Assembly: GCF_013282725.1 (NCBI RefSeq)
Contig: NZ_CP054043.1
Span: forward strand, 2,294,001-2,358,000
Direction: 5' to 3'
DNA length: 64,000 nt
Source: Yersinia mollaretii ATCC 43969
GTDB taxonomy: Bacteria; Pseudomonadota; Gammaproteobacteria; Enterobacterales; Enterobacteriaceae
Shown piece by piece: positions 1-8,549 of the stretch. Every line of letters starts with the position of its first letter. Position 1 is the first letter of the stretch. Both the position numbers and the translations under genes were made by a program. The notes below the pieces were generated by a model. That model had not been told where the DNA came from. It did not search any database and worked only from the letters and a program-made list of their open reading frames with translations.

Positions 1-302
1 CGGAGCATATCAAGGCGATCAATGCCGATGATTTCCTCTCGGTGCTGGATACCTTCCGTAAAGCGGGTTACACCATCGTCACCACCTCAAGCCACAAAGG
101 TGTCAGCCTGTCGAAAGCGGAACTGCCCGCCAAAATGGTGCTGGTATTAGGCCAAGAGAGTGATGGTCTGACCGACAGCGCGTGGCAGCAGGGCGACATG
201 AGTGTGTCGATCGGCGGGACCGGGCGAGTTGAGAGTCTGAACGTTTCAGTCGCGACAGGTATCCTGCTCGCTGAGTGGTGGCGTCAAAATAGTGCTCAGT
301 AA
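1..302 (+). CDS. yfiF: SpoU-family RNA methyltransferase, 3' part only
   Basis: This is the C-terminal ~99 codons of a SpoU/TrmH (SPOUT) RNA 2'-O-methyltransferase; the gene starts outside the window and the frame is open from base 3. The fragment carries the two C-terminal family motifs, VLGQESDGL and [17 protein letters not shown]. These form the trefoil-knot SAM-binding site. The ending, LLAEWWRQN, and the stretch [11 protein letters not shown] resemble the E. coli YfiF C-terminus as I remember it, which is why the symbol is given. The RNA substrate of YfiF is not evident from sequence. It ends in a repeat-rich intergenic region and is convergent with emrB. Family assignment is firm; the orthologue call is good but rests on memory. 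Confidence 0.85.
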   Translation, partial: EHIKAINADDFLSVLDTFRKAGYTIVTTSSHKGVSLSKAELPAKMVLVLGQESDGLTDSAWQQGDMSVSIGGTGRVESLNVSVATGILLAEWWRQNSAQ

Positions 303-468
303 TACCCTGCGCCCTTGAAGCTGCAGGGGCGGCGCGCACTCACCCGAATCACTGACTTGCTGTTAGCCTTGCTTATAAATAAGCTCATCGGGATGTGTTT
401 GCTGGCTGCCTACCTGCAACTCCAATGGCTTTGGGTATACTCTGCGCCCTTGAAGCCGCGGGGGTATT
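303..468. repeat. Yersinia-type intergenic repeat, copy 1
   Basis: The gap between yfiF and emrB is filled by a repeat also seen at about 61385-61465 (shared core TTGCTTATAAATA.GCTCATC followed by GGGATG). The flanks are themselves a direct repeat: TGCGCCCTTGAAGC occurs near 309 and again near 444. Elements with a CTCATCGGG/CACCCGAAT-type core are scattered between genes in Yersinia and Serratia. Degenerate relatives appear at 3298 and 26722. Confidence 0.7.
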
Positions 469-485
469 GACTGAATCATAAAGTA

Positions 486-522
486 AAAAGGGGCGCTGAA
501 ATTAATCATCAGCGCCCCTTTT
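486..522. terminator. Bidirectional terminator between yfiF and emrB
   Basis: A perfect 14-bp inverted repeat (AAAAGGGGCGCTGA / TCAGCGCCCCTTTT) with a 9-nt loop. It is T-rich on both sides, so it can end transcription of emrB (minus strand) and of yfiF (plus strand). Confidence 0.85.
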
Positions 523-543
523 GTTTGGCCTGCGTTTACGCCG

Positions 544-2079
544 CTAGTGCGCGCCGCCACCCCCACCACCGGAAGTGAATGGCGGCCGTGCAAACCAGAC
601 CAATGCCAACAGGAGCAGGAACACCCCCGCAGAGAGCCAGAAGATCTCGTTGGCCGAGATAATCAGCCCCTGATTGGTGATCTCCCGCGCCAGATAAGCC
701 GAGGCTTGCTGCTGACTCATCCCAAGCTTTTCCAACTCCTCATAAGCCTGCGTGGCGTTCGGGTTGAACGGATTAACAAACTCCGTCAACTGCGAATGGT
801 GCATCGACTCTCTTTGTGTCCATAGCGTGGTGGTGATTGAGGTACCAATCGACCCCGCCAATGTTCGCAGGAAGTTAGATAAACTGGACGCCGCCGCCAT
901 ACGCTCTGGCGGTAAGCCGGAGAGAGTGATGGCCGTCAATGGCATAAAGAAGCAGGCAATGGCAAAGCCTTGCACAAACTGCGGCCATGCCGAGGCACCA
1001 AAATCCATCCCTGGTTCGAATGTATATGCCCGCCAGTAGAAACAAACCGCATACATAATGAAGCTGAATGTCACTAACTGCCGCATATCAATTCGATGCG
1101 AGAAGCGACCAATAATCGGCGACAGCAATACCGGCAATATCCCGACGGGTGCGGAGGCCAAACCGGCCCAAGTGGCGGTGTAGCCGTAGACCTCCTGAAG
1201 TAGCTGCGGCAGCAAGACGATGGCACCGAAGTACAACATATAGGCGAGGCTGATACACAAGCACCCAATGGTAAAGTTTCTCGATTTGAATAGTGACAAA
1301 TCGATCACCGGATGGTCGTCGGTTAGCTCCCAAACGATCAGGAAGGTAATGGCAATCACGGCAATGACCGTCAGGACGATAATCTCGGTCGAGTTAAACC
1401 AATCCAGCTCCTTGCCTTGGTCGAGCATGATTTGCAAGGCACCGATACCGACCACCAATAACACCAGCCCCACGGTATCGATGGGTTTGATCTCGGTTTT
1501 GGTTTCTCGCCCTTTCAGGGTGCTGCCCGCCATCAGAATCACCACCAACCCGATCGGGATGTTGATAAAGAAGATCCAGCCCCAGTGATAGTTGTCGCTG
1601 ATATAACCGCCGAGGATCGGCCCAAATATCGGGGCCACGACAATTGTCATCGACCACAATGCCAAGGCCATACTTCGCTTCGCGGGCGGATAGTTATTCA
1701 GCAGCAAACTTTGTGATAGCGGAATCAATGGCCCAGCAACCAAGCCCTGAATCACGCGGAAGAAGATCAGCATCCCCAGACTGTTTGAGATGCCGCACAG
1801 CCATGAGGCCAGAGCAAACAGCCCCGTCGCCCAAAGGAACAAGCGCACTTCGCCGATGCGCTTCGCTAACCATCCCGTGATTGGGATTGAGATCGCATTC
1901 GCCACACCAAATGAGGTGATAACCCAAGTGCCCTGCGAGTTGGACGAGCCAAGATCGCCAGCAATAGTGGGGATTGCCACATTAGCAATGGTGGAGTCCA
2001 GCACCTGCATAAAAGTCGCTAATGAGAGCGCGACCGTCATCCAAGCGAGTTGGGCACCTTCAAGCGGTTTTTGTGCCAC
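544..2079 (-). CDS. emrB: Multidrug efflux MFS transporter subunit EmrB
   Basis: Inner-membrane proton-driven drug exporter of the DHA2 (14-TM) major facilitator family. It works with the periplasmic adaptor EmrA and TolC to expel hydrophobic toxins. The 511-residue length is normal. The first helix shows the typical LDSTIANVAIPTI motif (about residues 27-39) and the protein is hydrophobic throughout, with a large loop before the last helix. The start is a GTG preceded by GGAGG at good spacing. The C-terminus ends in an unusual run of six glycines. It lies 36 bp downstream of emrA in the same operon, with a strong terminator after it. Regulation is expected to be through MprA encoded upstream. 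Confidence 0.95.
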   Translation of the reverse strand: MAQKPLEGAQLAWMTVALSLATFMQVLDSTIANVAIPTIAGDLGSSNSQGTWVITSFGVANAISIPITGWLAKRIGEVRLFLWATGLFALASWLCGISNSLGMLIFFRVIQGLVAGPLIPLSQSLLLNNYPPAKRSMALALWSMTIVVAPIFGPILGGYISDNYHWGWIFFINIPIGLVVILMAGSTLKGRETKTEIKPIDTVGLVLLVVGIGALQIMLDQGKELDWFNSTEIIVLTVIAVIAITFLIVWELTDDHPVIDLSLFKSRNFTIGCLCISLAYMLYFGAIVLLPQLLQEVYGYTATWAGLASAPVGILPVLLSPIIGRFSHRIDMRQLVTFSFIMYAVCFYWRAYTFEPGMDFGASAWPQFVQGFAIACFFMPLTAITLSGLPPERMAAASSLSNFLRTLAGSIGTSITTTLWTQRESMHHSQLTEFVNPFNPNATQAYEELEKLGMSQQQASAYLAREITNQGLIISANEIFWLSAGVFLLLLALVWFARPPFTSGGGGGGAH

Positions 2080-2093
2080 GGCAGCCTCCGCGC

Positions 2094-2133
2094 TTAACCT
2101 GCGTTTGCATGCACATTAACCTGCATTCGCATG
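2094..2133. repeat. 22-bp imperfect tandem duplication at the emrA stop
   Basis: TTAACCTGC(G/A)TT(T/C)GCATG occurs at 2094-2111 and 2116-2133, a 22-bp period with 16 of 18 bases identical. The copy at 2116 contains the emrA stop codon and last residues (HANAG). The other copy repeats them out of frame in the emrA-emrB spacer. Confidence 0.8.
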
Positions 2134-3288
2134 AATAATGTCGCTAATCATTTGATTCACTGGCGCTAAATCCAGTGACAACGCATTGGTGACAAAAGCA
2201 GGATCTTTACGCCCGATTTGCGCTAACACTTGACCATCGGGATTGGCGGTGTCCACTCTCACGGTGGTAGAGAGACCAATACGCAGCGGGTGCTCAGCCA
2301 GTTGTTTTGCATCCAGCGAGATACGAACTGGCAGGCGCTGAACCACTTTGATCCAGTTGCCGGTGGCATTCTGCGCTGGCAACAGGGAGAAAGCGCTACC
2401 CGTCCCCATATCCAGACCAACCACTTTCCCCTGATAAACCACGTCATCGCCATAGAAATCGGTCACGACAGTTGCGGATTGGCCGATGCGCATATTGGCT
2501 AACTGGGTCTCTTTAAAGTTGGCGTCAACCCACATCTGATTTGCTGGGATCACTGCCATCAAAGGTGAACCATTGGCAATCTTTGCCCCCACCTGCACAC
2601 TGCGGCGTGAAACATAGCCGGAGACTGGGCTGAGAACCTTGGTGCGTTGCAGCGCTAACCAAGCATCACGCAGCTTAGCCGCAGACTGCTCGACCGCCGG
2701 TTGTTTTTCCAATGGTGTATCCAGCACCAGCGCCTGATTGGCGTTGTACTGTTGAATCGCCACATCCAGCGAGGCTTGTGCTGCATCGACGGCATCGCGA
2801 GCATGTTGCAGCTCTTCACGGCCAATGGCAGCAGCAGCGCCAAGCACCACACGGCGTTTCAGATCACTTTGTGCTTGATTCAGCTCGGTTTTTCTCAGGG
2901 CAATATTGGCCTGATACTGTTTGCTGTTAATGATGAGCTGGTGGGTTTGGCGCACGCTGTTTGCCAGCGCCGTTTTCGCCTGCTCATAGGCTTGTTCGGC
3001 ATCTGTTGGGTCTAGCGTGACCAGCACATCGCCGCTTTTGACCACGTCCGTATTGTCAAAGTTGACACTGACCACGCTGCCGGAAACCTGCGACATGATC
3101 TGTACCTGATTGCCTGAAATATAAGCATTATCAGTCTCTTGGTGATGGCGCAGCACCAGGAACCAATAGATCAGATAGGCCACGCCAAGAATAATAAAAA
3201 TCACCGTCAGTGAGAGCAATACGCGTTTCCGTTGCTTCTTTTTATTCTGCGGTTGTGGCGGGGTTTGGTCTTCCGCATTCGTACTCAT
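2116..3288 (-). CDS. emrA: Multidrug efflux membrane fusion protein EmrA
   Basis: Periplasmic adaptor (HlyD/MFP family) that links EmrB to the TolC channel. It has a lysine/arginine-rich cytoplasmic N-terminus, one membrane helix (LLSLTVIFIILGVAYLIYW, about residues 25-43), then the lipoyl-like half-motif near ISGNQVQIMSQVSGSV. A long alpha-helical hairpin follows (about 90-205), then the second half-motif VLSPVSGYVSRR. The start was taken at 3288 (MSTNAEDQ) because GGAG lies six bases upstream; a four-codon longer start is possible. Length is 390 residues, as usual. It precedes emrB and follows the regulator gene mprA on the same strand. Confidence 0.94.
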   Translation of the reverse strand: MSTNAEDQTPPQPQNKKKQRKRVLLSLTVIFIILGVAYLIYWFLVLRHHQETDNAYISGNQVQIMSQVSGSVVSVNFDNTDVVKSGDVLVTLDPTDAEQAYEQAKTALANSVRQTHQLIINSKQYQANIALRKTELNQAQSDLKRRVVLGAAAAIGREELQHARDAVDAAQASLDVAIQQYNANQALVLDTPLEKQPAVEQSAAKLRDAWLALQRTKVLSPVSGYVSRRSVQVGAKIANGSPLMAVIPANQMWVDANFKETQLANMRIGQSATVVTDFYGDDVVYQGKVVGLDMGTGSAFSLLPAQNATGNWIKVVQRLPVRISLDAKQLAEHPLRIGLSTTVRVDTANPDGQVLAQIGRKDPAFVTNALSLDLAPVNQMISDIIHANAG

Positions 3289-3297
3289 GGTATTCTC

Positions 3298-3350
3298 CAA
3301 GCCTGATACCCGTCATCTTGCAAGCCGCCTTCCAGCACCTTGAAATTTAT
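3298..3350. repeat. Degenerate intergenic repeat remnant in the emrA-mprA gap
   Basis: GATACCCGTCATCTTGCAAG and CTTGAAATTTATAGGGTA are the two ends of the widespread Yersinia palindromic repeat with the middle missing. The remaining part of the 331-bp gap up to 3619 shows no credible gene. It includes an AT-rich stretch at 3355-3385 that could contribute a separate emrAB promoter, but no consensus element stands out. Confidence 0.45.
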
Positions 3351-3619
3351 AGGGTAAAAATTACTTTATATTGTTTTATTTTATGGGCCATCACTGGCAG
3401 GGGCTTGATAGCCGCCAGCTAATGAACGGGTGAAACCCATCTTGGCCTGCAATAGAGGAGCGTTAACCGAACAAATCGGCCATCAACTCGCTCTTAGGGG
3501 CTTTGGCCCGTCAACGCGGCCACTCAAAAAGCTGCGAATAAGGGCGTGAGTCTCTAGCTATGTGGGGGTGACATAGTTATTTACCTGAGTAGCAATGCGG
3601 CTGAGTAGCAACGCGGGAA

Positions 3620-4132
3620 TTACTGTTCCGGTATTTCCATTTGATCTAGTCGGGACAGTAACTTACGCGTGAGGGTTTCAAGCTGTTGCTGCTCGTCAGC
3701 GTCAAGTGTTGACCAAAGAAAATGCAGACACTTATGTTGTGGGGGCAGCAGTTGATTTAAGAATTCAACACCCGCCTCGGTCAGATGTAAGTGTAAGCAA
3801 CGGCGATCGTTTTGGCTTTCGCGGCGCTCAATCCAGCCTTTTTTCTCCAGCTCGTCAGCAATGCGGGTGGCATTCGTTCGTGAAGAACCCAGTGCGGCAC
3901 TCAATTCTGACGGTTGGATACTGTGGCTTTCTTGCGCATCCAGCGTAATTAACGCCATAAATAGGGTTTCGTTAATCCCTTGCGCTTTTAGCATTTTGTT
4001 GCGATTTTCAAGCAATTTACTGTGCATATGCATACACAAACGCGTCAGCAGAATCTCCTGATAAGGGAAATCTTTCTGGCGTTTTGCGCGAAAATTAAGC
4101 ATCTGTTCTATGGGACTAAACGAACTTTCCAT
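3620..4132 (-). CDS. mprA: MarR-family repressor MprA (EmrR)
   Basis: Winged-helix MarR-family transcriptional repressor of the emrAB pump, relieved by hydrophobic drugs and uncouplers in E. coli. The core is almost that of E. coli Mpr[21 protein letters not shown], then the DNA-recognition segment [18 protein letters not shown] and the wing [13 protein letters not shown]. The start at 4132 ([11 protein letters not shown]) was chosen because it aligns with the known N-terminus and has GAGG upstream. A start eight codons further upstream is open but less likely. Length is 170 residues. It sits between ygaH and emrA on the same strand, as in E. coli. Confidence 0.93.
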   Translation of the reverse strand: MESSFSPIEQMLNFRAKRQKDFPYQEILLTRLCMHMHSKLLENRNKMLKAQGINETLFMALITLDAQESHSIQPSELSAALGSSRTNATRIADELEKKGWIERRESQNDRRCLHLHLTEAGVEFLNQLLPPQHKCLHFLWSTLDADEQQQLETLTRKLLSRLDQMEIPEQ

Positions 4133-4163
4133 TATAGGGAGCCTCATTAATTTCAAATGGTAC

Positions 4164-4179
4164 AGTAACGATAGTTACT
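4164..4179. promoter_or_regulatory. Candidate MprA operator/promoter
   Basis: A perfect inverted repeat, AGTAAC-GATA-GTTACT, lies 32 bp upstream of the mprA start. On the minus strand it falls between a TTTACA (-35-like) and a weak TACTGT (-10-like) separated by 17 bp. A MarR-type autoregulatory site is the natural reading; this is inference from position and symmetry. Confidence 0.45.
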
Positions 4180-4303
4180 AATAATGTAAACGGTATAATT
4201 CGATAAAAATTTAGCAATTCGTGTTATTCAGTCACTGTTTGTGAGTAATTGGTATCACTAATTGTAAGGATATTGTGTTTCATCTCACAATTCAGGTGAA
4301 TTG

Positions 4304-4645
4304 TTACGCCAGAATCATAAGTAGCTTGAATGTCAGGCCATAGCTGAGTGCGCCAAGTAAGGTGGCGAAGATAATACTGTGGGTTTTATAGAAGCATCCG
4401 CAGATCACTAAAAAACCAATGAGAGTAGGAAGTAACTTTTGTGGGTTATGGATGATTTCTGGCGTGCTGGAGACCACCAACAAGGCACAAATCGAAGCAA
4501 TACCAATGCTGTCGAGCAGCAGTGACACTCTCCCCCGTTGCAAGCCCGCTTGTTTACGCGCAGGCCCCAGCCGCAGTGGCAAATAGCGAAACAGGTAATT
4601 AACTGTCCCCACCACTAACCCAATGATCAGAACATCCGTATTCAT
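4304..4645 (-). CDS. ygaH: L-valine exporter small subunit (AzlD family)
   Basis: Small inner-membrane subunit of the branched-chain amino-acid (valine) exporter YgaZH. It has 113 residues, four predicted membrane segments, and the AzlD-type start [20 protein letters not shown] followed by [10 protein letters not shown]. The start codon overlaps the end of ygaZ by 4 bp, so the two are translationally coupled, as in other AzlC/AzlD pairs. It lies upstream of mprA on the same strand. Confidence 0.92.
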   Translation of the reverse strand: MNTDVLIIGLVVGTVNYLFRYLPLRLGPARKQAGLQRGRVSLLLDSIGIASICALLVVSSTPEIIHNPQKLLPTLIGFLVICGCFYKTHSIIFATLLGALSYGLTFKLLMILA

Positions 4646-5415
4646 GGTGCTGACTCCTGTTTACTATTTTCGGGCGGTTCGGTGGTGACTTCGGGGACGG
4701 GTTGAAGCAGGGTAGCTAAACATCCGCCGCCAATGCCCGCCAAAATGGCGACCGGAATAGAGAACAGCAATGCGCCCAGTAATGCCCCGCTCAATGAGGC
4801 GATCACGGTCAGACTGTATTGGCGCTTAAATGATGCCAGTAGGAAACTGAGGAACAGCGCGGGTAACATAAAGGAGAGCGAAGCTTCAATCGCTGGGAAA
4901 TTCTCCAGCGGGCCATTACCAAACATCGCCCCGACAGCGGTTCCCGCCACCCAAGAGAGCCAAGAGGTCAAGGCGATGCCGATCATCCAATTTTCGCTCC
5001 AGCGCCGTTGGTCTTTCATCAGTTTGGTGGTGGCGGCGGCAAAGACTTCATCCGTCAAACCGAAGGCCCAAAGGGCGGTCTTCTTGCTGGATAGTTTCGT
5101 CAAAATACGGTGTTTGAGTGCGGGGCCATACAGGATATGGCGGATATCCATTGCCATCACGGTCAGTGCTGAGACCCACAATGACATTCCGGCGCTCAAT
5201 AGTGCGGTGATAACAAATTGGCTGGCACCGGCATAAATGATGCAAGAGAAGAAAATACCTTCCCACGGGGTAAAGCCAAGTTTTACCGAACTCAGGCCAA
5301 AGGCGAATGCCACGGGCAGATAACCAATAACAATGGGCAGGCTATCGGTTATCCCTTCGGTAAAGGTAGCGATCGACTGAGTCGTCGGCGGGGCATCGGT
5401 GATTTGGCTTTGCAT
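4642..5415 (-). CDS. ygaZ: L-valine exporter large subunit (AzlC family)
   Basis: Large inner-membrane subunit of the YgaZH branched-chain amino-acid exporter (AzlC family, 257 residues). The family signature around residues 28-70 is clear: [18 protein letters not shown], then [15 protein letters not shown]. Further membrane helices extend to about residue 235, and a hydrophilic proline/glutamate-rich tail follows. It is the first gene of the minus-strand ygaZ-ygaH pair. The upstream neighbour is a decayed MFS gene, the same arrangement as ygaY-ygaZ in E. coli. Confidence 0.93.
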   Translation of the reverse strand: MQSQITDAPPTTQSIATFTEGITDSLPIVIGYLPVAFAFGLSSVKLGFTPWEGIFFSCIIYAGASQFVITALLSAGMSLWVSALTVMAMDIRHILYGPALKHRILTKLSSKKTALWAFGLTDEVFAAATTKLMKDQRRWSENWMIGIALTSWLSWVAGTAVGAMFGNGPLENFPAIEASLSFMLPALFLSFLLASFKRQYSLTVIASLSGALLGALLFSIPVAILAGIGGGCLATLLQPVPEVTTEPPENSKQESAP

Positions 5416-5524
5416 AACAAGGGGTCACAGAGTAAAAAACACATTATGTAACATTAACAGAGTGGGAATTGTCTTAACACCCTATAACCCATATTTATAT
5501 CCGCATTGATTATTAGTTAGCTAA

Positions 5525-5770
5525 CTAATCGAGCTCATTCGGCCAGTTGATTTGCTGGCGGATCAAATCGTTTACCGGCCGCCAAGTGGTGATATTCAAG
5601 ATACACAGCACCAAACCGGTGCTGGCAACCCCATACCAGCCCGCGTGTTGATAGGCTGCGGCTGAGATCAGCGACCCTAGCGCACCACCAATAAAGTCAG
5701 TGGTCATATAGCCTGCGGTGACGATAAATCCAGCCTGATTGAGTGAGAGATTCGAGGTTATTGAACTGCC
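5525..5770 (-). pseudogene. Remnant of an MFS transporter gene (ygaY-like)
   Basis: About 80 codons corresponding to the C-terminal end of a major facilitator protein: SSITSNLSLNQAGFIVTAG, then GGALGSLISAAAYQHAGW and a last helix. No N-terminal part exists, because the sequence upstream is yafV in another frame. E. coli carries the MFS pseudogene ygaY at this position next to ygaZ, so this is probably the same locus in a more decayed state. It is too short to make a transporter. Confidence 0.65.
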
Positions 5771-5778
5771 GACTCGGA

Positions 5779-6549
5779 TTACAGCAGTAAAAATTTGTCG
5801 GTGTCGCGCCAAGCAGGGAATGCTTTGCGATAAGCCTGTAAGGCTTCCAAAGATAATTCGGCATCCAATTGTGCCGCTTGCTCAGGTTCTGCCTGAACCA
5901 AAGCCTCGCCCTGCATCTCCAGAATCACACTGTCGCCCTGATAGTGATGGCCGTTGTCATCATCGCCGACGCGATTACAACCCGCGACGTAAGCTTGATT
6001 CTCTATCGCCCGCGCCGCCAGCAAGGTTTGCCACTGTTTAGTGCGGGCAGCGGGCCAATTCGCCACATACAGTGCCAAATCATAGTCTTGCTGATTGCGC
6101 GCCCACACCGGAAAGCGCAGGTCATAACAGATTTGCGGCATAATCCGCCAACCGCGCCATTCAATGATTTTGCGCTCAATACCCGCCAGATAGTGGTGGT
6201 GCTCATCGGCCATGCGGAATAAGTGGCGTTTATCGTAGTGATGAACCTTCCCGCCCGGCTCCACCAGCAGAAAACGGTTAACAGCTCCATCGGCTATTTT
6301 CAACGCCACACTGCCGCCGATCATCGCATTCGTTTGGCTAGCCCAGTGGCGCAACCAGCCGACGATTTCGGCTTCTGGCTGCGCATTTTCAGCCGCGTTC
6401 ATGGCGAAACCGGTGGTAAACATCTCGGGCAGCACAATCAGATCGCGCTGGCGCAGTGGCTCCAGCAGCATCTCAAAGTGACGCAAATTAGCCTGCGCAT
6501 CCAGCCACACCAGCGGCTGTTGCAGCAGCGTCAGTTTTAAAGTTGACAT
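5779..6549 (-). CDS. yafV: Omega-amidase YafV (2-oxoglutaramate/2-oxosuccinamate amidase)
   Basis: Nitrilase-superfamily (C-N hydrolase, Nit2-type) omega-amidase, 256 residues. The Glu-Lys-Cys catalytic set is visible: E in IVLPEMFTTGFAMN (about 41), K in HHYDKRHLFRM and C in MPQICYDLRFPVW. It overlaps the end of mtnE by 13 bp on the same strand. That pairing has biochemical sense. MtnE-type aminotransferases can use glutamine as amino donor, and YafV removes the resulting 2-oxoglutaramate, pulling methionine formation forward (the role called MtnU in salvage clusters). In E. coli the gene lies next to fadE instead. Confidence 0.93.
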   Translation of the reverse strand: MSTLKLTLLQQPLVWLDAQANLRHFEMLLEPLRQRDLIVLPEMFTTGFAMNAAENAQPEAEIVGWLRHWASQTNAMIGGSVALKIADGAVNRFLLVEPGGKVHHYDKRHLFRMADEHHHYLAGIERKIIEWRGWRIMPQICYDLRFPVWARNQQDYDLALYVANWPAARTKQWQTLLAARAIENQAYVAGCNRVGDDDNGHHYQGDSVILEMQGEALVQAEPEQAAQLDAELSLEALQAYRKAFPAWRDTDKFLLL

Positions 6550-7697
6550 AATCGCTCCGCAGCGGCGTCCAGCGTAGCCTCCTGTTTGGCGAAGCAGAGC
6601 CGGATCAGTTTATGGGGGAAGGGGCCTTCGCAGAACACCGATAAAGGTATCGCGGCCACACCCACATGTTCAGTCAGCCATTGGCAGAATTCAACATCAT
6701 TAAGGTCTGAAATGGCGCTGTAATCAGCCAGCAGGAAGTAAGTGCCCTCGCTAGGCAGGATTTTCAGGCGGCTGGTGGACAGGGCATTAATGAAGCGATC
6801 ACGGCGAGCGCGGTAAAATGCCGGCAACTGTTGCCAATGTTCAGGTTCGGCAGTGAGCATATCGGCCAGCGCTAGCTGCACCGGCGTACACACTGAGAAT
6901 GTCAGGTATTGATGAATTTTGCGCACTTCAGCACTGATGGCCGCAGGGGCGATGCAGTAGCCCACTTTCCATCCGGTCATATGGAAGGTTTTACCGAACG
7001 ATGAAACGGCAATCGCCCGCTGACGCAATTGGGGATGCGCCAAGATGCTGGCATGACCCGAGGCACTAAAGCAGATGTGTTCGTACACTTCATCGCTCAG
7101 CACATAAATATTGCGCTGGGCAATCACTTGCCACAGTTGCTCAAAATCTTCTGTTCGCCACACGGTCGCCGACGGGTTATGCGGGGTATTGACGATCACC
7201 AACCGCGTGCGCTCTGACACCAGATCGGCGAACTCAGCCCAATCCGTGGTAAATGTTGGCGGCGTGAGCGCAATACGCTTGAGGATGCCACCCGCCAATT
7301 TTACCACTGGCGCATAGCTGTCGTAGCTCGGATCAAAGCAGATCACTTCATCGCCGGGGCGCACCAACGCGGTAATCGCCGCAAATAAAGCTTCGCTGGC
7401 CCCAGTGGTAATGGTGACTTCGCTATCCGCATCGGGCCGCCAGCCATAGATGTTAGCCGTTTTCTCGGCGATAGCATGGCGTAGCGGAGCTACCCCCGCC
7501 ATTGGGGCATATTGGTTAGCACCTTGGCTGACATGGTGGGCCAGACGCTGTTTTAGGTAGTCTGGACCATCAAAATCGGGGAACCCCTGCGACAAGTTAA
7601 TCGCCTGATGTTTTTGCGCCAAGGTACTCATTTGCGTGAAGATGGTGGTGCCTTGTGCAGGCAATTTACTGTCGGGAATAAAAGATAAGTTGCTCAT
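6537..7697 (-). CDS. mtnE: Methionine aminotransferase (MtnE/YbdL type)
   Basis: PLP-dependent class I/II aminotransferase, 386 residues, which converts 2-oxo-4-methylthiobutanoate (KMTB) to methionine, the last step of methionine salvage. Seen in order: INLSQGFPDFDGP near the N-terminus, the glycine-rich TGASEALFAA, NTPHNPSATVW, SDEVYEHICF with the PLP-contacting Asp and Tyr, and SSFGKTFHMTGWKVGY with the Schiff-base lysine. It heads a two-gene unit with yafV and is divergent from mtnBCD. A met-box array lies in the shared intergenic region. The E. coli orthologue is ybdL; the cluster context supports the salvage name. Confidence 0.9.
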   Translation of the reverse strand: MSNLSFIPDSKLPAQGTTIFTQMSTLAQKHQAINLSQGFPDFDGPDYLKQRLAHHVSQGANQYAPMAGVAPLRHAIAEKTANIYGWRPDADSEVTITTGASEALFAAITALVRPGDEVICFDPSYDSYAPVVKLAGGILKRIALTPPTFTTDWAEFADLVSERTRLVIVNTPHNPSATVWRTEDFEQLWQVIAQRNIYVLSDEVYEHICFSASGHASILAHPQLRQRAIAVSSFGKTFHMTGWKVGYCIAPAAISAEVRKIHQYLTFSVCTPVQLALADMLTAEPEHWQQLPAFYRARRDRFINALSTSRLKILPSEGTYFLLADYSAISDLNDVEFCQWLTEHVGVAAIPLSVFCEGPFPHKLIRLCFAKQEATLDAAAERLCQL

Positions 7698-7781
7698 GGC
7701 AGGGGAGGACTCCTGGCGCTAAATATTGCTGTCAGCTGTATGTTGTCGTAAATATAACACGATGTTAAGATTTGGCAATCA

Positions 7782-7813
7782 AGACGCTTAGATGTATAAA
7801 CGGCTAAATGACG
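7782..7813. promoter_or_regulatory. Candidate MetJ operator (tandem met boxes) between mtnE and mtnB
   Basis: Four consecutive 8-mers resemble the met box AGACGTCT: AGACGCTT (6 of 8), AGATGTAT (6 of 8), AAACGGCT (6 of 8) and AAATGACG (4 of 8). MetJ binds such head-to-tail arrays cooperatively with S-adenosylmethionine. The array lies 85 bp before mtnE and 100 bp before mtnB, so it could control both directions. Confidence 0.65.
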
Positions 7814-7913
7814 TAATTTGCTAAGCATAGATAAAAATGTGCTAAACATCGCCGTCGGGATGATGGTCGTGGCAACATGCTATGGCACACCAACACCACA
7901 ACAGGGATATGCA

Positions 7914-8549
7914 ATGACAGAGAATGTACAACTTGGCGCGCTGTTAGCCGCCTGCCACTGGATCGGCGAGAAAGGCTGGTGCCCGGCGACTGGCGGTAAT
8001 ATGTCCCTGCGACTGGATTCGGTTCACTGTTTGGTGACCGAATCTGGCAAAGATAAAGGTAGTCTGACCGCCAACGATTTTTTGCTGGTGGAAACCGCGA
8101 ATAACCATGTTCCCAGTGGTCGTACTCCCTCGGCAGAGACGGGGCTGCACACCTTACTTTATCGCCTGTATCCTGAAATCAATGCGGTGCTACACACTCA
8201 CTCGGTGAATGCCACCGTGCTATCACGGGTCGAGCGCAGCCATGAGTTAGTGCTGCAAGGCTACGAAATGCAGAAGTCGTTATCGGGTCAACGCAGCCAT
8301 CTGGATAGCGTGGTGATCCCGATTTTTGATAATGATCAGGATATTCCGGCGTTGGCACAACGGGTGGCTGCACTGGCCGATAACCGCCCGTTACAATACG
8401 GCTTTTTGGTCCGTGGTCATGGCCTCTATTGCTGGGGGGCGAGTGTGGCTGAAGCTCGTCGCCATTTGGAAGGGCTGGAGTTCCTGTTCCAGTGTGAACT
8501 GCAACGGCGGTTGCTAGAGGTGAGTTTGCCAAAAGGAGAGGCTCAATGA
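7914..8549 (+). CDS. mtnB: Methylthioribulose-1-phosphate dehydratase
   Basis: Class II aldolase/adducin-family enzyme of methionine salvage that dehydrates 5-methylthioribulose-1-phosphate. 211 residues. The N-terminal [18 protein letters not shown] and the zinc site [11 protein letters not shown] are characteristic, with a further histidine in [10 protein letters not shown]. The start at 7914 (MTENVQLG) was preferred over one 32 codons upstream because it aligns with the family and has AGGGA just upstream. It overlaps mtnC by 4 bp and begins the plus-strand mtnBCD unit. Confidence 0.95.
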   Translation: MTENVQLGALLAACHWIGEKGWCPATGGNMSLRLDSVHCLVTESGKDKGSLTANDFLLVETANNHVPSGRTPSAETGLHTLLYRLYPEINAVLHTHSVNATVLSRVERSHELVLQGYEMQKSLSGQRSHLDSVVIPIFDNDQDIPALAQRVAALADNRPLQYGFLVRGHGLYCWGASVAEARRHLEGLEFLFQCELQRRLLEVSLPKGEAQ

